64,000 nucleotides of DNA from Kofleriaceae bacterium. GTDB lineage: Bacteria; Myxococcota_A; Polyangia; Haliangiales; Haliangiaceae. The notes beneath the pieces are model-generated. The model had not been told where the DNA came from. It searched no databases and saw nothing but the letters and a program-made list of their open reading frames with translations. The stretch spans positions 186,001 through 250,000 of the forward strand of contig JACKDR010000009.1 of NCBI GenBank assembly GCA_020633495.1. The letters are read 5' to 3'. The position numbers and the translations under genes are program-made. This document shows, one piece after another, positions 18,955 through 26,500 of the stretch. The first letter of the stretch is position 1; every line of letters begins with the position of its first letter.

Positions 18955-19869
18955 TCAGTCGCGGCGCCAGCGTGCGAAGAGGACGAGGTCGCGTTCGGCG
19001 ACGTTGTTGAGGGGGCCGAGGAGGCGGACGAAGGCGCCCTCGACGCCGACGTCGACCGGGCCGAGGCGCGCGGCGGCGCCGAGGCCGAGCGGGATCGACA
19101 GATCGTCGGCGACTACGGCGAGCTCGCCGCGGACGCCGCTGCGGACCCATCCCGCGACGCGGCAGCCGAGCGCGAACCGGACCCACAGCGGCAGGTCGAG
19201 CTGGGCGCGGTTACCGAGATCGCGGTGGTACAGGCCGAGCTGCAGGTGCGGGTCGGCGTCGATGCCCCAGGCGGCGCGCCGCCAGCGCAGCAGGGCGCCG
19301 ACGCGCAACGACGGCAGCAGCGGCGACAGCGAGCGCGCTACCAGCCGGGCCCGCAGCGCCACCGCCACCGCCCGGGTCGGCGCGCGCCAGCGGGCGTCGA
19401 GCCCCAGGTCGTCGTACAGTCGCGGACACCCGTGCTCGGCGGACCGCAGACACAGCCCGTCGCCGGCGTCGATCCTCGACAGCGCACGCGCGCTGGTCGT
19501 GACGCCGACGGTGAGCTGCTCGGTCACCCCGTACCAGACGTCGGGCGCCAGCGACAGGGGCTGCCCGACCCGCCGGGGCGCCGCGTTGACCTCGAGCGCG
19601 ACGTCGACGACGACGCCGCCGCGCGGCAGCACCAGCGGCCCGACGCCGATCCAGCCGGCGGCGCCACCGCCCACCGATGCGTCGCCCGCTGCGGCGTCGA
19701 CCGCATCCCCGCCTCCCGGACCCACACCACTGCCACCGCCACCGATCCCGACGCCACCCGCGCCGCCACCATCGCCACCCACCCCGCCTCCGGGCGCGGC
19801 CACGGCGCCCCCCGGCGCGGCGGCGACCACGCCGACGCACAGGGACACAGCGATCGCCGCGGCGCGCAC
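18955..19869 (-). CDS. exported Gly-rich protein with beta-barrel-like C-terminal domain
   Basis: An approximately 304-residue predicted exported protein. The GTG at 19869 (VRAAAIAVSLCVGVVAAAPGGAVAA) opens a signal peptide. A Gly-rich low-complexity stretch (about residues 20-60) follows. The rest alternates polar and hydrophobic residues (GVGPLVLPRGGVVVDVALEVNAA, WYGVTEQLTVGVTTSARALSRI, LGLDARWRAP, VALRARLVARSLSPLLPSLRVGALLRWRR) and ends in DLVLFARWRRD. This pattern suggests an outer-membrane beta-barrel, though the terminal residue is not the usual Phe. It overlaps at its 5' end the likely promoter region of the divergent deacetylase. Function unknown. Confidence 0.6.
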   Translation of the reverse strand: MRAAAIAVSLCVGVVAAAPGGAVAAPGGGVGGDGGGAGGVGIGGGGSGVGPGGGDAVDAAAGDASVGGGAAGWIGVGPLVLPRGGVVVDVALEVNAAPRRVGQPLSLAPDVWYGVTEQLTVGVTTSARALSRIDAGDGLCLRSAEHGCPRLYDDLGLDARWRAPTRAVAVALRARLVARSLSPLLPSLRVGALLRWRRAAWGIDADPHLQLGLYHRDLGNRAQLDLPLWVRFALGCRVAGWVRSGVRGELAVVADDLSIPLGLGAAARLGPVDVGVEGAFVRLLGPLNNVAERDLVLFARWRRD

Positions 19870-19878
19870 GGCGCGACC

Positions 19879-20640
19879 ATAGCGCACGCGGCGGCCGCGC
19901 TGCTGACGCTCACCGCCACCGCGACCGCGTGCAGCCGCCCCGGCCTCGACGAGGTCGACGCCATCTACTTCCACTGGGACGACGAGCGCGTCCTGTGCGC
20001 CACCGGCCTCGACGACGTCTCCGGCAACGACCTCGACAGCGTCCGCGCCGGCCTCGATCGCGCGCTCGCCGACGACGCCGTCATCCTGCTGTTCACCCAC
20101 GCCCCCGGCCGCACCGTCGCGCTCGACAAGGTCGAGGCCACCGTCGCGTACGCCGCCCAGATCGGCCTGCCCACGGTGACCTTCGCCGAGCTCGCCGCCG
20201 GCGGCCCCCCTCGTCCTGGCCTGTCGATCAGCTTCGACGACAGTGACGTCGACGCCTGGACCGCGACCGCGCCGGTCCTCGCCGCCTACGACGCCCGCGT
20301 CACCTTCTTCGTCACCCGCTACGCTCGCCTCAGCAGCGCCCGCAAGGCGGCGCTCCACGAGCTCGCCGCCGTCGGCCACGACGTCGAGGCCCACGGCGTC
20401 GACCACCTTCGCGGCCCGCAGACCGTCGAGGATCGCGGCCTGCGCACCTACCTCGACGACGAGGTCCTGCCATCGATCGACGTGCTGCGCGCCGACGGGT
20501 ACGATCCGATCGCGTTCGCCTACCCGTTCGGCGCCCGCACCACCGAGATCGACGACGCCGTGCTCGATCACGTCCGCTTCGTCCGCTCGGTGACGTTCAC
20601 GACCCCCGTGCCCCTCATCACCGATCCATGCCCGCGATGA
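19879..20640 (+). CDS. polysaccharide deacetylase (NodB-type) lipoprotein, start uncertain
   Basis: An approximately 250-residue exported deacetylase-like protein. The hydrophobic start (AHAAAALLTLTATATACSRPGL) ends in a lipobox-like ATAC, but the frame has no ATG, GTG or TTG nearby; ATA at 19879 or CTG at 19900/19903 are the only candidates. CE4/NodB features are LSISFDDSDVDAW (metal Asp pair), VTFFVT, VEAHGVDH (metal HxxxH) and FAYPFGARTTEID. These remove N- or O-acetyl groups from cell-wall or extracellular polysaccharides. The mature N-terminal part (VDAIYFHWDDERVLCATGLDDV...) appears extra to the fold. Divergent from the gene at 18955-19869, with almost no gap. Confidence 0.7.
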   Translation: MAHAAAALLTLTATATACSRPGLDEVDAIYFHWDDERVLCATGLDDVSGNDLDSVRAGLDRALADDAVILLFTHAPGRTVALDKVEATVAYAAQIGLPTVTFAELAAGGPPRPGLSISFDDSDVDAWTATAPVLAAYDARVTFFVTRYARLSSARKAALHELAAVGHDVEAHGVDHLRGPQTVEDRGLRTYLDDEVLPSIDVLRADGYDPIAFAYPFGARTTEIDDAVLDHVRFVRSVTFTTPVPLITDPCPR

Positions 20641-20746
20641 CCGCCCGCACCGCCGCCACCGCCGCCCGCACCGCCGCCGCCACGGCCGCCGCCGCCGCCG
20701 CCGCCGCCGCCCGCTGCGCCGGCCGCGACTTCGACCGCGAGCGCCG
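20641..20746. repeat. GCC-rich simple-sequence tract
   Basis: The gap between the deacetylase stop and the next gene begins with imperfect GCC/ACC triplets (about 20641-20715), including an uninterrupted run of roughly nine GCC units near 20685-20710. It is a microsatellite-like tract that could vary in length. No gene is seen in it. Confidence 0.6.
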
Positions 20747-21835
20747 TTGGTGCTAGCGTTGCCGGCGGTGCGCAGCGCCTCCCCAGCGCCGGGCCGCCCC
20801 TGCCCGGTCCGGGCCGCGGTCGTGTCCGCGTGCCTCACCGTGGCCCTGCTGCTGCTGCTGCTGGCGACACGCCCGCAGATCGCCCACGCCCAGGCCGGCG
20901 GCCCCGACGGCGAGGGACACCGCCGCGTCGTCCTGCTGTCGATGCCTGACCAGGTCTTCTCCGCCACGGCCGCCGCGCTCGGTCCCTGGGCGATCGCCGT
21001 CGAGGCCAGCACCGAGCCGCCTCCCGCCGACGAGGCCGCGGCCGCGGCGGTCGCGGCCTCGCACGACGCCACCGCCGTCGCCTGGATCGAGGGCGCCGAA
21101 CTGATCATCTACGACGCCCTCGATCTCGGCCTCGAGCGCCGGCCCGCGCCGACGACGATCGACGACGCCACCGCCGCGTCGATCGCCCTCACCATCAAGA
21201 CCGCGCTGCGCCGCCCGCTCCGCGTCCCGGCGATGGTCGCGTTTCCCGGCGCCGGCGAGCCGATCCCTCGCCCACCCGCGCTCGAGCTCGACCGACCCGC
21301 GCCCCCGCCGCCGGCCCCCCGCCTGATCGCCCACCTCGCCGTCACGGCCGGCGCCCGCGTGCCGACCCGCACCCCCGCCCCGACCCTGCCGCGCATCTCC
21401 GGCCGCGTCTCGCTGGGCGCCTCCACCTGGCGCGGCCTCGCCGTGGTCGCCGGCGCCGAGGCCGGCCCCACCGCCGACGTCACCGCCGACGGCCTCGCCG
21501 CCACCTACCGTGACATCGGCGCCGTCGTCGGCGTGGCGTGGCGGCACCAGCTCCGCCCGCGCCTCTGGCTGGTCCCCGCCGCACTCGCCGCCCTGCACTG
21601 GACGTCGCTGCGCGGCACGCTGACCACCGCCGACGGCGCGATGGACGTCGACCAGCGCGACCACGCCGGCGCCGGCGAGCTCGAGGTCGCCGTCGAGAGC
21701 GGAGCCAGCCTGCGAGTCGGCGCCGTGCTGAGCGCCACCGCGACCACCGGCCCGGTCCGCTACCAGGTGCGCTCCCGGGACGTCCTGGTCATCCCGACCC
21801 TGAGCGTCAGCCTCGGGCTCCGGGTCTCCTACTGA
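20747..21835 (+). CDS. exported protein of unknown function, possible outer-membrane barrel
   Basis: Up to 362 residues; GTG at 20747 or, more likely, GTG at 20768 (VRSASPAPGRPCPVRAAVV). The N-terminal signal sequence is AAVVSACLTVALLLLLLATRPQIAHAQA. The first mature half (VVLLSMPDQVFSATAAALGPWAIAVEAS, AVAWIEGAELIIYDALD) is a compact domain seen upstream of sigma-FecR pairs in myxobacteria. After a Pro-rich linker (RPAPPPPAPR) the C-terminal half alternates polar/hydrophobic strands (GRVSLGASTWRGLAVVAGAEA, GVAWRHQLRPRLWLVPAALAALHW) and ends SVSLGLRVSY, compatible with a small barrel. The sigma gene follows 85 bp downstream. Function unknown. Confidence 0.65.
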   Translation: MVLALPAVRSASPAPGRPCPVRAAVVSACLTVALLLLLLATRPQIAHAQAGGPDGEGHRRVVLLSMPDQVFSATAAALGPWAIAVEASTEPPPADEAAAAAVAASHDATAVAWIEGAELIIYDALDLGLERRPAPTTIDDATAASIALTIKTALRRPLRVPAMVAFPGAGEPIPRPPALELDRPAPPPPAPRLIAHLAVTAGARVPTRTPAPTLPRISGRVSLGASTWRGLAVVAGAEAGPTADVTADGLAATYRDIGAVVGVAWRHQLRPRLWLVPAALAALHWTSLRGTLTTADGAMDVDQRDHAGAGELEVAVESGASLRVGAVLSATATTGPVRYQVRSRDVLVIPTLSVSLGLRVSY

Positions 21836-21919
21836 CCCGATTCAAGCGATTCCAGCCCCTTACGAGTTCACCGCGACTTCGCTGCGACTTTCCACAAGGC
21901 CCCTCCCACAGTAGAAGCC

Positions 21920-22540
21920 GTGACCTCTCGCGCGCTCGACGTCCGCCGCGCCGCCGCTGACCGCGATCTCGCGGTCCGCTGCGCGCAGGGCGAGCGCGCC
22001 GCGCAGCGCGAGCTGTTCATGGCGCAGCGCGACCGGGTCCACCGCACGCTCTACCGGATCCTCGGGTCCAACCGCGACATGGAGGATCTGGTCCAGGAGG
22101 TCTTCCTGGAGGTCTTCCGCGGCATCGAGCGCTTCCGCGGCGACAGCACGCTCGCGACCTGGTGCGCGACCATCGCGACCCGCACCGCGTGGGCCTACAT
22201 CGAGCGCCGCAAGCCGCAGGCCGCGGCCCTCGAGCTCGTGCCCGAGCCGATGTCGGAGGAGCCCGGCGCCGAGCGCACCGTCGCCGCCAAGGTCGCCGCC
22301 CAGCACCTCTACGCCGCGATGGACCGGCTGGCTGCGCCGCTGCGCATCGCCTTCGCGCTCGCCGCCATCGAAGGCCTGCCGCTGGCCGAGGTCGCCAGCC
22401 TGACCGGCTCGACGCTGGTCGCCACCAAGACCCGCGTCTGGCGCGCGCGCCGCGAGATCGAGCGCCGCGCTGCCAAGGATCCGATGTTGCGTGGCTACGT
22501 CGTCCACCTCGGCGGCGCACCCGCGGAGGACGTGCCATGA
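21920..22540 (+). CDS. ECF-type RNA polymerase sigma factor
   Basis: A 206-residue sigma-70 family protein, GTG start at 21920. Region 2 reads LFMAQRDRVHRTLYRILGSNRDMEDLVQEVFLEVFRGIERFRGDSTLATWCATIATRTAWAYIERR, with the typical D-x-x-D-L-V-Q-E motif and FRGDSTLATW. Region 4 is LAAPLRIAFALAAIEGLPLAEVASLTGSTLVATKTRVWRARREIE, an HTH that would contact the -35 element. The stop overlaps the ATG of the FecR-like gene (ATGA at 22537), so sigma and regulator are translationally coupled. It probably controls its own envelope-related regulon. Confidence 0.92.
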   Translation: MTSRALDVRRAAADRDLAVRCAQGERAAQRELFMAQRDRVHRTLYRILGSNRDMEDLVQEVFLEVFRGIERFRGDSTLATWCATIATRTAWAYIERRKPQAAALELVPEPMSEEPGAERTVAAKVAAQHLYAAMDRLAAPLRIAFALAAIEGLPLAEVASLTGSTLVATKTRVWRARREIERRAAKDPMLRGYVVHLGGAPAEDVP

Positions 22541-23652
22541 GCACCGGCAAGCCCGAGGATAGAGCGACGATGTCGCCGCCGGTCGAGCCGCTGTCCGACA
22601 TCGCGTGGCAGCGGGTCGAGCGCCAGCTCTTCGCCACCCTCGACTGCGACGAGGCCGTGTCACGCCCGACGCGGGTGCCGACGCCGGCGCCGCGCACGCC
22701 GTGGCTGCGCTGGGCGCTGGGGGGCGCCGCCGCCGCCGCCGTGTGCGCCGCCGCGGTGATGATGTTCGTGGTGGTCGGCCGTGGCACGACCACGCCGCGC
22801 CCCGACGCCGGCGTGCCCGGCACGTCCCGGGTCGTGACCCAGGACGCCGCCAGCGAGGTCAGCTTCGGCGAGGCGACGATCGAGGTGCACGAGCACTCGG
22901 CGCTCACCCTCGCGGGCGACGCCGAGCGTGGCGTCTTCGTGATGATCGAGCGCGGCGCCGCGAGCTTCGCGGTGGCGCCGCGGGCCGGCCGGCCGCCGTT
23001 CGTGGTCCAGGCGGGCGACGTGATGGTGCGGGTCATCGGGACCCAGTTCATGGTTTCGCGCAGCGGCGATGCTGCTCGTGTCGAGGTGACCGTTGGTCAC
23101 GTCGAGGTCGTGGCGAGGGGCCACCGCGTACAGGTGCACGCGGGGGAATCCTGGTCTTCGGACGGCGAACGGGAGGCCGCCGCCCGAGGATCTGCCACGG
23201 GTTCGGGCGACGTCGCCGCTGCGCATCTTTCTTCGGATCCTGGGAACCCGGCAGGTTGGGAGGCCACGCCGGGGTCGCAGGAGGGACAACCAGATGGCGC
23301 GGTCGCGCCGGGCGCCGACCGATCCGGGGGGCCGTCGCAAGACGGGGATCCCGGCGCGGCGCAACCGCGGCCGCGCCATCGTCCCGTTCTTGACGACAAG
23401 GCCCGCTTCGACCACGCGGGCGCGCTCGAGCCCACCGACCCGCGCGCGGCGCTCGCCGAGTACCGCGCCCTGGCTCGCGGCAAGGGGACCTGGGCCGCCA
23501 ACGCGCTGTACGCCGCCGGCCGGCTCTCCGCCGAGCTGGGCGACCGCGAGGCTGCCGCCCAGCTGCTGCGGCGCTACCTGGATCGCTACCCGCACGGCGG
23601 CAACGCCGCGGACGCGCGCAGCCTGCTGCGCTCGCTCGACCCAGCGCCTTGA
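22537..23652 (+). CDS. FecR-type membrane-bound anti-sigma regulator with TPR-like tail
   Basis: A 371-residue protein coupled to the sigma gene by an ATGA overlap. A cytoplasmic N-terminus of about 60 residues precedes one membrane segment (WALGGAAAAAVCAAAVMMFVVVG). The periplasmic FecR domain then reads VSFGEATIEVHEHSALTLAG..., VMIERGAASFAVAPRAGRPPFVVQAGDVMVRVIGTQFMVSRSGDAARVEVTVGHVEVVARGHRVQVHAGESW. After a disordered Gly/Pro-rich linker (about residues 210-290) a C-terminal TPR-like module follows (PRAALAEYRALARGKGTWAANALYAAGRLSAELGDREAAAQLLRRYLDRYPHG). It probably restrains the upstream sigma factor and senses an envelope cue. Confidence 0.85.
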   Translation: MSTGKPEDRATMSPPVEPLSDIAWQRVERQLFATLDCDEAVSRPTRVPTPAPRTPWLRWALGGAAAAAVCAAAVMMFVVVGRGTTTPRPDAGVPGTSRVVTQDAASEVSFGEATIEVHEHSALTLAGDAERGVFVMIERGAASFAVAPRAGRPPFVVQAGDVMVRVIGTQFMVSRSGDAARVEVTVGHVEVVARGHRVQVHAGESWSSDGEREAAARGSATGSGDVAAAHLSSDPGNPAGWEATPGSQEGQPDGAVAPGADRSGGPSQDGDPGAAQPRPRHRPVLDDKARFDHAGALEPTDPRAALAEYRALARGKGTWAANALYAAGRLSAELGDREAAAQLLRRYLDRYPHGGNAADARSLLRSLDPAP

Positions 23653-23658
23653 GCTAGA

Positions 23659-24447
23659 GTGGACGGCGTGCGCCTCGCCCTCGCCGTGCTGGTGATCGCG
23701 CTCGTCGGGGGCTGCGGCGAGCGGGTCGTCGAGCTCGATCCTGGCCGCGACGGCGTGATCGACGCCGCGCCCGACGCCGTGCACGCCGACGCGGTGACGT
23801 GCACGCCAGGCCCCACCCAGTGCTCGAACTGCATCGACGACGACGGCGACGGCGACATCGACGGCTTCGACATCGAGTGCACCGGCTCGTACGACGACGA
23901 CGAGGGCAGCTTCGACACCGGCGTCCCCGGCGACAACATGGACGTCACCAAGGTGGACTGCTTCTTCGACGGTGACTCCGGCAGCGGCCAGGACGGCTGC
24001 GACCTCCACGTCTGCTGCATCCTCGACGAGTGCCCGGCCGGGCTGCCCGGCCCGATGTACGACCCGACGATGTGCGACGTCACCCAGGGCTGCATCGACT
24101 TCTGCGAGCCGCTGGCACCACCGGGCTGCGACTGTTTCGGGTGCTGCACGATCTGCCAGGACGGCGTCTGCGACGACATCTACACCAGCCCGGCGCTGGC
24201 CCCTGACTGCGACGCCGACACCCTCGGCGATCCGGCGCTGTGCCCGCGCTGCCACAAGGTCGACACCTGCGGCTCGCCGTGCGGAGGCGACACCTGCGTG
24301 CTGTGCCCCGGCCAGGCGCCGCAGGACCTGCCGCCCACCTGCAGCGGCGCGACGTGCCCCGACGGCGGCACGCCGTGCGCCAGCACCGACCAGTGCGCGG
24401 CGGGGCGGTTCTGCGCCGCCGGCTGCTGCATCGACCGGATCGACTGA
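23659..24447 (+). CDS. Cys-rich lipoprotein
   Basis: Up to 262 residues; the start is GTG at 23659 or GTG at 23668 (VRLALAVLVIALVGGCGERV), both giving a lipobox ending in GGC. It begins 7 bp after the FecR-like stop, so it likely belongs to the sigma-FecR operon. The mature protein is Asp-rich then Cys-rich: QCSNCIDDDGDGDIDGFDIECTGSYDDDEGSFDTG resembles Ca-binding/MopE-like segments. It continues CDLHVCCILDECPAG, CDCFGCCTICQDGVCDD and ends CAAGRFCAAGCCIDRID. More than 30 cysteines suggest a disulfide-rich surface protein. No catalytic motif. Confidence 0.75.
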   Translation: MDGVRLALAVLVIALVGGCGERVVELDPGRDGVIDAAPDAVHADAVTCTPGPTQCSNCIDDDGDGDIDGFDIECTGSYDDDEGSFDTGVPGDNMDVTKVDCFFDGDSGSGQDGCDLHVCCILDECPAGLPGPMYDPTMCDVTQGCIDFCEPLAPPGCDCFGCCTICQDGVCDDIYTSPALAPDCDADTLGDPALCPRCHKVDTCGSPCGGDTCVLCPGQAPQDLPPTCSGATCPDGGTPCASTDQCAAGRFCAAGCCIDRID

Positions 24448-24513
24448 CGCGTCGAGCGACCGGCGCCGGACGCCGATGCTGCGCGGACGCCGATGGGGAT
24501 GACTCCCGCAGCT

Positions 24514-24860
24514 GACCGACGTCTCTGAGACCTGACCGACGTCTCTGAGACCACGGTCGGAACGACCGATGTCCGCGAGATCGCAGCCTGACCGACGTCT
24601 CTGAGACCACGGTCAACCACGGGCCGACCGACGTCTCTGAGACCACGGTCAACCACCGCCTGACCGACGTCTCTGAGACCACGGTCAACCACCGCCTGAC
24701 CGACGTCTCTGAGACCACGGTCAACCACGGCCTGACCGACGTCTCTGAGACCACGGTCAACCACGGCCTGACCGACGTCTCTGAGACCACGGTCAGGCCG
24801 ACCGACGTCTTCGAGACCACGGTCAACCACGGGCCGCCCGACATCTCCGAGACCACGGTC
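24514..24860. repeat. REP/BIME-like palindrome array 3 (36-bp period)
   Basis: Copies of the 25-bp palindrome with left arm GACCGACGTCTC and right arm GAGACCACGGTC. Six start exactly 36 bp apart at 24590, 24626, 24662, 24698, 24734 and 24770, with an 11-bp linker of the type AACCACNGCCT. Further copies start at 24534, 24800 and 24836, a truncated one at 24514 and a degraded one at 24564. Compared with array 1, the right arm has CA instead of CT and the linker is unrelated. The array lies between two convergent genes (stops at 24447 and 24939). Confidence 0.92.
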
Positions 24861-24938
24861 AGCGACCACGGTCGGCGACGCCGGTCCCGGGACCGGCGCG
24901 CCCTGCCCCGCGGCCGCCCGGCCCGGCGCCCGCGCCGG

Positions 24939-26339
24939 TCAGCGACGGCGGCGACGCACGCCCAGCATGACCGCCACCGCGCCCAGCAGCCACGGCGCCG
25001 GGCCGCCGCCGGCGCCCTCGCCGGCGCTGCAGCAGCCGGTCGGCTCGCCGACGGTCAGCTCAGACGGCCAGCACACGCCGGTGTCGGCGCCCGCCGCCAG
25101 GCAGCTGTAGCCGTCGCCGCACGAGCCCTCGATGCCGAGCAGGCAGTAGTCGGTGCACAGCTGGACGTTGCCGTCGCTGCCGCACTTGCGCGACATGCAG
25201 TCGGCGTCGCGCTCGCAGGCGTCGCCGATCTCGCCGGTCGGCTCGGGCCACGCGCACCGGCCGTCGCTGCACTGCTGGCCGTCGAGGCAGGTCGCCGCCG
25301 ACGTGCACGCCTCGCCCTTGGTCACGGTCACGACGTCCACGCCCATCAGCTCGAGGTCGTTGTAGGCCCGCACCTCGACGTCGATGACGCCGTCGGGCAG
25401 GTTGGCCGGCGCGGTGTACGAGTAGGTGTCGCGATCGCGATCGCCGTCCTCGGTCTTCCACGGCCAGCCGTTGAGCCAGAACTCGACCCGGTCGAGGACG
25501 CGATCCTCGGCGACCTCGCCGAAGATCGAGAAGCTGTTGTCGACCATGGCGCCGTCGGCCGGGTACGGGATCGTCACGGTCGGCCCCGCCGGCAGCGTGC
25601 CGACGCCGAGCACCGCGCTGAGCTTGACGTGCGAGTTCTGGGTCGGACCCGTGCAGCGGCAGTTGCGCGGCCCGTCGAACTCGCCGCACGGCGCCGCGAC
25701 GTTGAGGAAGTACTTCTGGCCGCAGCCGACCAGGTACGTCATCGGGTCCTTGCAGTCGAACTCGTGATCGAGCCCGTAGACGTGCCCGGCCTCGTGGGCG
25801 ACCGTCGCGCACAGATCGAGCAGGTAACCCTGACCGCCGTGGTTGCCGGCGAACGCGAACGCGATCGCGCTGGCCTGCGGGGTGCAATCGGACGTCATCG
25901 GCGCGATGCCCAGCGTCGTGGCGTCGAGGCCCATCTGGTCCGGGGTCCCGGCGACCATCGCCTCGACGTAGTCGCCCGACGCCGGCTCGGTGGTCACGAC
26001 GTCGACGCCGTAGGGCTGGTAGGTCTCGGTGACGCACGCGACCACCGCGTTCCAGTCGTCGTCGGAGAACGGGAACTCGGACAGGTTCGCGGTCGTCGTC
26101 GGGATCGAGGAGTGGTTGGTGCGCGCGTCGTTGCCGCCCGGCAGGACCGTGCAGCCGCCGACGCAGCGGTTGAGGAACAGGGTGTCGGGGCCGTTGGCGT
26201 TGCGGTGGACGTCGCGCGGCGCCGGCGGGACGATCTGGTAGTCGACGCCGCGCGTGGTCGGGGCCGGCGTCGGCGCCGCCATCGCGCCCGCCGGGATCAA
26301 CAGACCTGCGACCAGGACGACGACGGCTCGAGCGCGCAT
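24939..26339 (-). CDS. metzincin-like metalloprotease with MYXO-CTERM-type anchor
   Basis: A 466-residue exported protein. The ATG at 26339 (MRARAVVVLVAGLLIPAGAMAAP) starts the signal peptide. The zinc site CATVAHEAGHVYGLDHEFDCKDPMTYL, near residues 178-200, is the extended HExxHxxGxxH of metzincins, with Met in the following turn (DPMTY). Next come an Ig-like segment (TVTIPYPADGAMVDNSFSIFGEVAED...) and Cys-rich repeats (CTSAATCLDGQQCSDGRC, CERDADCMSRKCG). The C-terminus TGCCSAGEG, a hydrophobic helix and RRRRR form a MYXO-CTERM-like sorting tail. It is likely a surface-bound protease; its targets are unknown. Confidence 0.82.
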   Translation of the reverse strand: MRARAVVVLVAGLLIPAGAMAAPTPAPTTRGVDYQIVPPAPRDVHRNANGPDTLFLNRCVGGCTVLPGGNDARTNHSSIPTTTANLSEFPFSDDDWNAVVACVTETYQPYGVDVVTTEPASGDYVEAMVAGTPDQMGLDATTLGIAPMTSDCTPQASAIAFAFAGNHGGQGYLLDLCATVAHEAGHVYGLDHEFDCKDPMTYLVGCGQKYFLNVAAPCGEFDGPRNCRCTGPTQNSHVKLSAVLGVGTLPAGPTVTIPYPADGAMVDNSFSIFGEVAEDRVLDRVEFWLNGWPWKTEDGDRDRDTYSYTAPANLPDGVIDVEVRAYNDLELMGVDVVTVTKGEACTSAATCLDGQQCSDGRCAWPEPTGEIGDACERDADCMSRKCGSDGNVQLCTDYCLLGIEGSCGDGYSCLAAGADTGVCWPSELTVGEPTGCCSAGEGAGGGPAPWLLGAVAVMLGVRRRRR

Positions 26340-26500
26340 GGGAGCTTCACGGTAGCATCCGCGACGGTCGCCGCGTACGGCTTCTCGCGCCGGCGCGGCG
26401 CGGCTCAACGCCGCAGCGCGGCTGCCCCCGCCGGCCTCGACCCGATGGGTTTCCAGGGCTTGCCGCCGGGGCTCCGCGCGGTTCGTGGCAAGGTCGGGCC

